A stretch of 6,963 bases of DNA, from the NCBI GenBank assembly GCA_944391355.1, contig CALXTG010000121.1:1-6963 (forward strand). The letters are read 5' to 3'. Position numbers and translations under genes: made by a program. Below are positions 1-5,653 of the stretch, piece by piece. Positions within the stretch are counted from its first letter, which is position 1. Every line of letters begins with the position of its first letter. The DNA is from an uncultured Alphaproteobacteria bacterium (GTDB taxonomy: Bacteria; Pseudomonadota; Alphaproteobacteria; RF32; CAG-239). Under the pieces are notes generated by a model that searched no databases, was not told where the DNA came from, and worked only from the letters and a program-made list of their open reading frames with translations.

Positions 1-393
1 GGTATAATCGGGATTTTCGAGTTTGCAGGCGCGGGGGATATCCTCGCTGCAAACCGAATATCTGTCGTCGCATTGAGCGCCGGACCCAAAAGCGGGAAGT
101 TCGCATTTTATGAAACTGTCTGGGCAGATACAGCGGGAAAAGAAGACAGAATTGCCGGGGCAGTAAGAAGCCGGGTCGGGGATTTTATACCCTTTACAAT
201 AAGAGAGGGGATAAGCGGAACAATCGCCGTCAGAGTCAAAGGCCATGCCTTTGTCTTTCCAGTCGGGAAGGAAGTAAACTTTGGCAAATTGCATAGACTT
301 TGGCCGGCCGGGTGTGTGAATGCCAGGCGAGAGGGGCGCGGCTAATACGGGATCAGCGGCAAATAAAAAGATTATCAGCAATAATTTTTTCAT
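1..393 (-). CDS. Secreted cysteine-rich protein of unknown function (3' end outside the window)
   Basis: Read on the minus strand from ATG at 393-391, the frame stays open for 131 codons to the window edge, so the C-terminus is missing. The N-terminus is a clear Sec signal peptide: MKK, then a hydrophobic core (LLLIIFLFAA), then a likely signal peptidase I site after VLA, around residue 18. The mature part has nine cysteines in the visible stretch, at residues 58, 66, 78, 88, 90, 97, 108, 115 and 123, including a CIC pair followed by proline. This suggests a disulfide-stabilised exported protein, periplasmic or secreted. The region is also rich in Pro, Tyr, Asp and Ser. An AGGGG ribosome binding site lies just upstream of the ATG and a candidate promoter lies further up. 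I do not recognise the family and assign no function. The signal peptide, ribosome site and long open frame make it a real gene rather than a chance frame; the open plus-strand frame at 73-345 lies antisense to it. Confidence 0.75.
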   Translation of the reverse strand, partial: MKKLLLIIFLFAADPVLAAPLSPGIHTPGRPKSMQFAKVYFLPDWKDKGMAFDSDGDCSAYPLSYCKGYKIPDPASYCPGNSVFFSRCICPDSFIKCELPAFGSGAQCDDRYSVCSEDIPRACKLENPDYT

Positions 394-430
394 TTTCCCC
401 TCGCAGTCAATGGTCAAAGTCTATGCTTTA

Positions 431-459
431 ATGATAGCAAAGGGGCAAATTTGCCTCAA
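431..459 (-). promoter_or_regulatory. Candidate sigma-70-type promoter for the cysteine-rich gene
   Basis: On the minus strand a -35-like TTGAGG (454-459) and a -10-like TATCAT (431-436) are separated by exactly 17 nt. The -10 ends about 37 nt upstream of the ATG at 393. The hexamers match the consensus at four or five positions each. The call rests on consensus matching only. Confidence 0.45.
444..455. promoter_or_regulatory. Perfect 12-bp palindrome inside the promoter spacer, possible operator
   Basis: GGCAAATTTGCC is a perfect inverted repeat. It lies in the spacer of the candidate minus-strand promoter and overlaps the inner edge of its -35 box, a typical place for a repressor site. It could be a dimeric regulator's operator that makes the cysteine-rich gene conditional. 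The regulator cannot be named from sequence, and a 12-bp AT-centred palindrome can occur by chance. Confidence 0.3.
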
Positions 460-511
460 TTATAAAGACGCGCCAAACGGCGGCTGATTTGCGTTTGTTG
501 AACAATTATTT

Positions 512-552
512 AGCAGAGACGGTTTTTTTGGATAAAATTTCTCCGTTCTGCT
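512..552. other. Imperfect stem-loop downstream of the zinc-ribbon gene
   Basis: AGCAGA (512-517) plus ACGG (519-522) pair with CCGT (543-546) plus TCTGCT (547-552). This gives ten base pairs with one bulged G and a loop of about 20 nt. It begins about 20 nt beyond the stop of the minus-strand zinc-ribbon gene, where a terminator is expected. No U-run follows the stem on either strand; the T-run (523-529) is inside the loop. It is therefore not a canonical intrinsic terminator. It could be a processing or 3'-end stabilising structure, or chance. Confidence 0.3.
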
Positions 553-571
553 TAACAAGCGAAGAACAGTC

Positions 572-1411
572 CTATTTTTCTTTGTCAATAAAAGTCAGAT
601 AAATATATTTGGTCAGCGATGACGGCTTGGCAATAATGATGTTAAAAGCGATATTGCCGTTCGGCTGTACGGAATTGGCCGGCGGCGTGATATCTTTTTC
701 TTCAATAAACTCGGCGTCGCGATTCAGCAGTTCCAGATGAATCGTCGGAATATCTATTTGGCGGTCGGTTGCATTAACGATAAAGCCCTTGACTTCCATA
801 TGGTTGATATCGTCTTTTTCAAATTCGCGGCGGGTAACATTCTGAAATTCTAACCCTTCGCCGGGAATGCGCGACTTAATGCCGACAGCGCTGTAGGCAT
901 ATTCCATAAAAGCAGCGTGCCGAACAATTTCATAGCGCCAGTTATAGAGCGCCAGCAAAAACATCAGCGCCAACAGAAAAAAATAATATTTATAGTTACG
1001 GCGCTGATTAAGTCCGAAGAAATCACGAACTTGGTACCAGGCTTTTTTATAACCGGGAATCGCCGCTTCTGCGGCAAAAATTTCTTCGGTCTGTGTCGAC
1101 AGCCGGGCAAACATTTCTTTAAGATCGTCAGATTTTTCGGACTGCGGTACGGCAGGCGTTTCGGAAACTTCGTCTTCGTTTTCGCCGGCAGCCGGAAGGT
1201 CAGGTTCGGCAGGTAGTTCTCTTTCGACTGTCCGGGCGGCGCTGACTTCAATTTCATCGTCAATCGCTTCCACCTGCAAATTAACCGAGACCCGAAAATC
1301 CTGCGGATTAAAAATCTCATGGCAATTGGCGCAGCGCACTTTTCTGACCTCATCAATCAGGCCGTCGTCAATCTGATAAGCGGTTTTGCATTTCGGACAA
1401 TAAATCTGCAT
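572..1411 (-). CDS. MJ0042-type zinc-ribbon, DUF3426-like single-pass membrane protein
   Basis: This is a 279-residue protein of unknown exact role. The N-terminus is a zinc ribbon of the MJ0042 finger-like family, with a CPKC (C5, C8) and a CANC (C27, C30) knuckle around a YQIDD stretch. Residues about 40-120 are a low-complexity acidic, Pro/Glu-rich linker. A single membrane segment follows at about 142-156 (YYFFLLALMFLLALY). The C-terminal 110 or so residues resemble DUF3426: beta-rich, with a VKGFIVNATDRQIDIP stretch and a late PNGNIAFNI. The zinc ribbon would be cytoplasmic and the C-terminal domain periplasmic. An upstream in-frame ATG at 1441 would add ten residues. I prefer the ATG at 1411, because an AGAGGA ribosome site lies 6 nt before it, the zinc ribbon usually starts at the N-terminus, and the longer start would lie upstream of the candidate -10. 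The gene diverges from the ftsE operon, a placement I recall from other Alphaproteobacteria; a link to envelope or division is inference. Confidence 0.85.
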   Translation of the reverse strand: MQIYCPKCKTAYQIDDGLIDEVRKVRCANCHEIFNPQDFRVSVNLQVEAIDDEIEVSAARTVERELPAEPDLPAAGENEDEVSETPAVPQSEKSDDLKEMFARLSTQTEEIFAAEAAIPGYKKAWYQVRDFFGLNQRRNYKYYFFLLALMFLLALYNWRYEIVRHAAFMEYAYSAVGIKSRIPGEGLEFQNVTRREFEKDDINHMEVKGFIVNATDRQIDIPTIHLELLNRDAEFIEEKDITPPANSVQPNGNIAFNIIIAKPSSLTKYIYLTFIDKEK

Positions 1412-1417
1412 CTTCTT

Positions 1418-1423
1418 TCCTCT
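1418..1423 (-). promoter_or_regulatory. Ribosome binding site that fixes the zinc-ribbon gene start
   Basis: AGAGGA on the minus strand ends 6 nt before the ATG at 1411-1409. It supports this start over the in-frame ATG at 1441-1439, which has no comparable purine-rich site. Confidence 0.6.
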
Positions 1424-1430
1424 GGTTTTT

Positions 1431-1458
1431 ACTATAGGCATAAAAAGTATTTAATCAA
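1431..1458 (-). promoter_or_regulatory. Candidate sigma-70-type promoter for the zinc-ribbon gene
   Basis: On the minus strand TTGATT (1453-1458) and TATAGT (1431-1436, five of six consensus matches) are separated by 16 nt. Transcription would begin near 1424, leaving a very short leader that just holds the ribosome binding site. The ATG at 1441 would not be transcribed. Confidence 0.45.
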
Positions 1459-1519
1459 ATTAAAAAAAGGTTTTATTAAATAGAATATTTACTGTATCTT
1501 GAAGACAGAATTGAAAATC

Positions 1520-1523
1520 GGAG
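1520..1523 (+). promoter_or_regulatory. Ribosome binding site upstream of ftsE
   Basis: GGAG lies 9 nt before the in-frame TTG at 1533 and 4 nt before an out-of-frame ATG at 1528. The frame of ftsE is closed by TGA at 1512-1514. The next in-frame ATG, at 1569, has no purine-rich site and would cut into the first strand of the ABC fold. This favours the TTG start. No strong plus-strand promoter is evident in the AT-rich stretch before it. Confidence 0.45.
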
Positions 1524-1532
1524 TCTTATGAA

Positions 1533-2255
1533 TTGCTGAAAATTAATCAGGGCGATCCTATTATCGAGATGCAAAATGTCGGCATCCGCTATGGTCAGGG
1601 GCCGGAGATTTTAAGCGATATTAAACTGTCGCTTAAAAAAGGGTCCTTCCATTTTCTGACCGGTAAGAGCGGCGCCGGAAAAACTTCTTTGCTGAGCATG
1701 ATGTATCTGGCGCAAAAACCGAGCCGGGGAATTGTCAGCGTCTTCGGTAAAAATGTCAATTTTACCAATCGTGACGGTCTGGCCATGCTGCGGCGCAGAA
1801 TCGGCGTCGTGTTTCAGGATTTCCGCCTGCTTGATCATCTCTCGGCTTTTGATAATGTTGCCCTGCCGCTCAGAGTCTGCGGCATGGATGAACAGGAAGT
1901 CAAGAAAAGAGTCGTCGAACTCTTATCCTGGGTTGAGCTCAGCAGGCATATGCAGGCCACGCCGGCAACGCTTTCCGGCGGCGAAAAACAGCGAATTGCC
2001 ATCGCGCGCGCCGTTATCAACCGTCCTGACATTCTGCTGGCAGACGAACCGACCGGTAACGTCGATAATGACATTGCCCCGAAACTGATGAAATTGTTTG
2101 TCGAGCTTAACAAACTCGGCACGACGGTGGTCATTGCCACCCACAGCGAAAAACTCATCAGCGATTTTGCCTATCCGCGTTTGCATCTGCAAAACCGCGG
2201 ACTGCGCATTTATAATGCCAATGATATTACCGGCATGGGAGGGCCGCATGGTTAA
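1533..2255 (+). CDS. ftsE: Cell division ATP-binding protein FtsE
   Basis: FtsE is the cytoplasmic ATPase of the FtsEX complex at the division septum. It drives FtsX to control peptidoglycan hydrolysis and also affects FtsZ-ring assembly. All ABC motifs are present (240 residues from TTG): Walker A GKSGAGKT at 44-51, Q-loop Gln95 in VVFQDFRLL, signature LSGGEKQR at 147-154, Walker B ILLADEP at 167-173 with Glu172, D-loop NVD at 176-178, and switch His204. The Q-loop context and the GSFHFLTG stretch before Walker A are FtsE-like rather than LolD-like, and ftsX follows immediately. Length is slightly above the roughly 220 residues usual for the family because of about 12 extra N-terminal residues. 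The start is uncommon: TTG at 1533. A better-looking ATG at 1528 is out of frame and hits TGA after three codons, so either the TTG is used or one base is missing nearby. It is the first gene of a five-gene operon. Confidence 0.93.
   Translation: MLKINQGDPIIEMQNVGIRYGQGPEILSDIKLSLKKGSFHFLTGKSGAGKTSLLSMMYLAQKPSRGIVSVFGKNVNFTNRDGLAMLRRRIGVVFQDFRLLDHLSAFDNVALPLRVCGMDEQEVKKRVVELLSWVELSRHMQATPATLSGGEKQRIAIARAVINRPDILLADEPTGNVDNDIAPKLMKLFVELNKLGTTVVIATHSEKLISDFAYPRLHLQNRGLRIYNANDITGMGGPHG
2237..2243 (+). promoter_or_regulatory. Ribosome binding site of ftsX inside the ftsE 3' end
   Basis: GGGAGGG lies 4 nt before the ATG at 2248, a strong Shine-Dalgarno match. It selects this start over the long upstream extension of the same open frame, which runs antisense-free but is only a shadow of ftsE. 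Confidence 0.6.
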
Positions 2256-3168
2256 AAAATCGACGATTTTTATCGCGCGTAAGCAGGAGCTCCCGCTCGA
2301 CAGCGATAATTCCAGCCCGTTTTTGAAAGTAATGATTTCGATTGCGGTTTTTCTTTTTGCCGTGACTTTAGCCGGCGTGATGTCGATTAATGCGATGCTG
2401 GTTAACTGGAACGAAAGCATTCTTGGCTCGTTGACGGTTCAGATTATGCCGGTCAACAATATAGATAAGGAAAAAGCCGCCGCGCAGACTTTGGCACATC
2501 AGGAAAAAGCCATTGAAGTCTTAAAAAAGATTGAAGCGGTCGAAAGAGTCGCCCCGCTGGAAGACAAACAGCTGCAGGCATTGATCCGCCCTTGGCTCGG
2601 CGACGGGGTTAAACTTGAAAACCTGCCGATTCCGCGGCTGATTGACGTTAAAATTAAACGCGGCGCCGAAATTGATTTTGTCGATATGGCCGAGAAATTG
2701 GCCGAAGCCACGCCTTATGCTTCGCTGGATAACCATAAACTTTGGCTGAGCAAACTCATCAGTTTTGCCGACGGTTTGAAAATGCTGGCTTTGGCCGCAT
2801 TGGTTCTGGTGATACTCGTAACCTCGGGGGCGATTTTTTACACGACTCAGACCTCGCTGGGGCTGCATTGTTATATTATTGAGATTCTGCACCAGATGGG
2901 CGCCAAAGATGCTTATATTGCCCAGCAATATGCCAAACGCACGGCCTGGCTGGGATTAGTCGGCGGCGTTATCGGCGTGCTGTTGGCGATTCCGACAATT
3001 TTCCTGATTTCCGGACTTGCCTCGCAGATTGAGGGCGGAATTATCAGCGAAGCCCGGCTGACCTTTTCCTCCTGGCTGGTGATTCTCAGTCTGCCGCTGT
3101 TTTCGGCGCTGATTTCAATGCTTACGGCTTATTATACGGTAAAAAATACTCTGCAGAAGATGATGTAG
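2248..3168 (+). CDS. ftsX: Cell division protein FtsX, membrane subunit of FtsEX
   Basis: FtsX is the integral membrane partner of FtsE. It relays ATP hydrolysis to periplasmic peptidoglycan hydrolases or their activators at the septum. The 306-residue protein has the expected layout: a short cytoplasmic N-terminus; TM1 at about 26-52; a periplasmic domain from about 53 to 160, containing the PLEDKQLQALIRPWLGD stretch seen in proteobacterial FtsX; then three C-terminal segments at about 165-191, 222-248 and 263-287. Between TM2 and TM3 lies a cytoplasmic coupling region with IIEILHQMGAKDAYIAQQY, where E-I-L-x-x-M-G-A is typical of FtsX. The start at 2248 overlaps the ftsE end by 8 nt and follows a GGGAGGG site; the open frame continues upstream, but only as a shadow of ftsE. 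The overlap implies translational coupling and matched subunit amounts. No internal break is seen. Confidence 0.92.
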   Translation: MVKKSTIFIARKQELPLDSDNSSPFLKVMISIAVFLFAVTLAGVMSINAMLVNWNESILGSLTVQIMPVNNIDKEKAAAQTLAHQEKAIEVLKKIEAVERVAPLEDKQLQALIRPWLGDGVKLENLPIPRLIDVKIKRGAEIDFVDMAEKLAEATPYASLDNHKLWLSKLISFADGLKMLALAALVLVILVTSGAIFYTTQTSLGLHCYIIEILHQMGAKDAYIAQQYAKRTAWLGLVGGVIGVLLAIPTIFLISGLASQIEGGIISEARLTFSSWLVILSLPLFSALISMLTAYYTVKNTLQKMM

Positions 3169-3170
3169 CC

Positions 3171-3740
3171 ATGAAAAAACTGATAAAATATTTGTTTTGG
3201 ACGGTTCTGTTTTTGTGGTTTGCCGGCTTTTTGGCCTTTAACTACCGTATTAATCATTATCCGCAGCCTGACGAACGCAAAACCGAGGCGATTATTGCTC
3301 TGACCGGCGGCCGTCACCGGATTGCCGAAGCGGTGCGGCTCCTGAACGAGGGAAAAGCCGAGCGCTTGTTTATTTCCGGCGTGGAAAAAAATATTTCGCT
3401 GCAGGATATTGAACGGCGCAAAGACGTAAAAATTAAAACCGACCGGGAAATCCAGCTTGGCAATATGTCGACCAATACCGTCGAAAATGCGATTGAAACC
3501 CGGGAATGGCTGGAAAAAAACAATATCTCTTCCATTCGCCTGGTGACCTCTAATTATCACATTCCCCGCAGTCTGGAAGAATTTTATGCGCAAAACCAAA
3601 ACCTGCAGATTGTCGTGCATCCGGTCTATTCGGAAAATATTTCAAAAAAATGGTGGAAAAGCTGGGGCAGCTTCTTACTAATTGCTTCGGAGTATAATAA
3701 GTTTTTATATGTCTGGCTGAGCCGGCGGCTGAATTTTTAA
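3171..3740 (+). CDS. YdcF/ElyC/SanA family (DUF218) membrane-anchored protein
   Basis: This 189-residue protein has a basic N-terminus, one membrane segment at about residues 7-24, and a DUF218 domain probably facing the periplasm. Family hallmarks are visible: AIIALTGGRHRIAEAVRLL at 40-58, LFISGV at 66-71, a T-x-x-x-N-A stretch (TNTVENA, 101-107), LVTSNYHIPRS at 124-134, and a C-terminal SEYNKFL. Members such as ElyC and SanA influence envelope integrity and polysaccharide-lipid carrier steps in enteric bacteria; the exact biochemical activity is not established, so only the family is assigned. It starts 2 nt after the ftsX stop with no strong ribosome site, so it is probably translated by coupling to ftsX. 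Position directly after ftsEX and before an acyltransferase supports an envelope role. Confidence 0.85.
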   Translation: MKKLIKYLFWTVLFLWFAGFLAFNYRINHYPQPDERKTEAIIALTGGRHRIAEAVRLLNEGKAERLFISGVEKNISLQDIERRKDVKIKTDREIQLGNMSTNTVENAIETREWLEKNNISSIRLVTSNYHIPRSLEEFYAQNQNLQIVVHPVYSENISKKWWKSWGSFLLIASEYNKFLYVWLSRRLNF

Positions 3741-3755
3741 TTTTGTGAGGACGAC

Positions 3756-4529
3756 ATGATTTATCTGAAATCGCTTATTTATAACATTATCGGCTACGGT
3801 ACGATTGCCGTCGGTTCGTTAATCAGCACGATTTTGGGGCCTTTTGTTCCGCAAAACTGGATTATTGCGTTGTGGAATGATTATCTGCTGATTTTTTCGC
3901 GTTGGTGCCTGAAAGTTATCTGCGGTCTGGAAATGGAACTGCGCGGGGTTGAAAATATTCAGCAGGGCGGCGCGATTTTTGCCTGCAAACATGAATCGGC
4001 TGTTGAAACTTATTATCTGACTACTTTTCTGAAAAAAGCGACCTATATCTTTAAAAAGGAGCTGGCTTATATTCCGCTGTTCGGCTGGGCGGTTTATTTT
4101 TACGGTTCGGTTCCGGTAGATCGCGCCGGCGGCAGTGCGGCAATGAAAAAAATGCTGCGTGAAAGCAAAAAATTACTGAAAGCCGGCCGTTCGATTATTA
4201 TCTTTCCCGAAGGAACCCGTACCAAACCGGGGCAGACTTCGGCCTATAAACCGGGGCTGGCCTTTTTATATCAGAATACCGACGCGCCGGTAATTCCGGT
4301 AGCAACCAATACCGGCCTTTTCTGGACCAAACGGTCATTTTTGCGCCACCCCGGCAAAATCGTTTTTGAATTTCTGCCGCCGATGCCCCGCGGTTTGCAG
4401 AAAAAAGAGTTTATGGAGGAACTGCGCAGCCGGATTGAGAGCAAATGCGCCGAGCTGAACGCCGAAGCCGTTCACAATTATCCGCAGGCGCGGGCCATTT
4501 ATGAAGCGGCAAAGGAAAACCCGAAATGA
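3756..4529 (+). CDS. plsC: PlsC-type 1-acyl-sn-glycerol-3-phosphate acyltransferase
   Basis: This 257-residue protein has a hydrophobic N-terminus (about residues 5-55) that anchors it to the inner membrane, and a cytoplasmic-side acyltransferase domain. Family enzymes move an acyl chain to the sn-2 position of lysophosphatidate, giving phosphatidate for phospholipid synthesis. The blocks are in order: KHESAVET with His79, SVPVDRAGG at 118-126, FPEGTRT at 150-156, and VIPVA at 179-183. The catalytic HX4D motif here reads HX4E (His79 to Glu84). I recall Glu variants in this family, so activity is still likely. A GTGAGG site lies 5 nt before the ATG, and the stop overlaps the next start by 4 nt. 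The exact substrate (lysophosphatidate or another acyl acceptor) cannot be told from sequence, so the symbol reflects family membership. Confidence 0.87.
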   Translation: MIYLKSLIYNIIGYGTIAVGSLISTILGPFVPQNWIIALWNDYLLIFSRWCLKVICGLEMELRGVENIQQGGAIFACKHESAVETYYLTTFLKKATYIFKKELAYIPLFGWAVYFYGSVPVDRAGGSAAMKKMLRESKKLLKAGRSIIIFPEGTRTKPGQTSAYKPGLAFLYQNTDAPVIPVATNTGLFWTKRSFLRHPGKIVFEFLPPMPRGLQKKEFMEELRSRIESKCAELNAEAVHNYPQARAIYEAAKENPK

Positions 4530-5653
4530 GAGAAAAGCTGTTAAATCTTCTGGTTAAATTATACCTGCGGCTGCGGTGCCTGGCCGCGCTGCGCTGTCAG
4601 GTCTGGGGGATTGGGGCTTTTCTCACTTTTGCCGTTACTGGCTATACGCTGGTGTGGATGGGGTTTGAGCGGCTGGAAGCGATTAAAAATATCCGTCAGG
4701 AAATTGTCAGGCTGCAAAGCTCCCTGAATGAAGTCGGCTATGATATCGCTTATGAAGATTTAAGTTTCAGCTCTTTTAACCCGTTTCAGATTATGAGCGT
4801 CAAAAATTTTCAGCTCTATTCCCTTTATGAAGGCCGGCATTGGGTTTGGCTTCTGCCGGAACTGAGTCTCAGAGTCGGGTTGTTTAACAGCCGTAAGATT
4901 ACCGTTAATCTGCCGGCCGGGCAGCTTCTGGAAAAAGGCGCGGATAAATATACGCTCACGATGCCCGAGGTTTCTTTGGAAATCCGCACCGATAAAGAAA
5001 ATCGTCTGAATCAGATGGTTTTGCTGGCAAAAAATATCAAAATCAGCGATGTGGCCGATATCGGCGAACTGCAGATTGCTTCAAGGCGGATGGCTCCGCA
5101 GCAGCTCAGCGAACTGGCGCCGTTTTTTGAAAATTATATTGACGTCCGCAACGTGACTTTTAACGCTCTGTTTGATTATCCGCAGGCTCAGACGATTGAG
5201 CGGTTGTATCTGAATGCCGATATCATCGGCACGATATACGGCGGCAGCACTTATAAAAACGATCTGGAAAACTGGAAAACTCTCGGCGGCGGAATTGATG
5301 TCCGGCGGCTGGTTGTCAATTGGGGGCCGCTGCTGCTGGTTGCGCGCGGCGATGTCTTCTTTGACAAACAGCAGGTTCCTTATCTGCATCTGCGTTCTTC
5401 GTCAAAAGCTCTGAATGAGTTTTTGGATGAGCTTTTGAATAAGGGCTGGCTGGAGAGCAAAGGCGTTTTCGTTGCCAAAATTCTTCTGAACAGCAAAGCA
5501 TTTAAAATGAACCGGGACGATAAATTTATGACGGTAACAACGCCGATAGATTATAAAGACGGTAAACTGATGATTGAAAACATCGTTGTCAAAGATTTAA
5601 CTCAGTCGCAGGAACAGAAACTGGGCGAGGCCGTAAACGCGCCGGTCAATTAG
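4526..5653 (+). CDS. DUF2125-type membrane-anchored envelope protein, function unknown
   Basis: A 375-residue protein with a basic, Leu/Arg-rich N-terminus, one membrane segment at about 26-46, and a large beta-rich remainder predicted to be periplasmic. Two features resemble DUF2125: the post-membrane stretch VGYDIAYEDLSFSSFNPFQI at 70-89, and the C-terminal half with RLVVNWGPLLLVARGDVFFD (251-270), a long-chain helix ending in a deletion-prone KGWLESK, then TPIDYKDGKLMIENIVV. The function of DUF2125 is not known; a barrel-like or AsmA-like lipid-contact role is only an analogy. The ATG overlaps the plsC stop as ATGA, so it is co-translated as the last gene of the operon. Its final 19 codons overlap the 3' end of rsmD on the other strand. 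The tail after the KDL near residue 357 (SQEQKLGEAVNAPVN) looks non-conserved, so the overlap may be a late extension. Confidence 0.75.
   Translation: MREKLLNLLVKLYLRLRCLAALRCQVWGIGAFLTFAVTGYTLVWMGFERLEAIKNIRQEIVRLQSSLNEVGYDIAYEDLSFSSFNPFQIMSVKNFQLYSLYEGRHWVWLLPELSLRVGLFNSRKITVNLPAGQLLEKGADKYTLTMPEVSLEIRTDKENRLNQMVLLAKNIKISDVADIGELQIASRRMAPQQLSELAPFFENYIDVRNVTFNALFDYPQAQTIERLYLNADIIGTIYGGSTYKNDLENWKTLGGGIDVRRLVVNWGPLLLVARGDVFFDKQQVPYLHLRSSSKALNEFLDELLNKGWLESKGVFVAKILLNSKAFKMNRDDKFMTVTTPIDYKDGKLMIENIVVKDLTQSQEQKLGEAVNAPVN

Noticed and set aside
73..345. Plus-strand open frame of 90 codons
   Set aside because: It lies antisense to the signal-peptide-bearing cysteine-rich gene, has no ribosome site and has no recognisable domain.
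917..1356. Open frames in other frames within the zinc-ribbon gene
   Set aside because: They are compositional shadows: Arg/Lys/Phe-rich, no start signals, fully covered by a gene with recognised domains.
1472..1500. TTTATT and TATCTT as an ftsE promoter
   Set aside because: Spacing is 17 nt but the -35 matches only about half the consensus in a very AT-rich stretch, so it is not distinguishable from chance.
2098..2247. Upstream extension of the ftsX frame inside ftsE
   Set aside because: A strong GGGAGGG site precedes the ATG at 2248, and the extension has no FtsX-like sequence.
1923..2420. Minus-strand 165-codon frame across ftsE and ftsX
   Set aside because: It is antisense to intact ABC and FtsX motifs and has no domain or ribosome site.
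3132..3620. Minus-strand 162-codon frame across the YdcF-like gene
   Set aside because: It is antisense to conserved DUF218 motifs and looks like a shadow.
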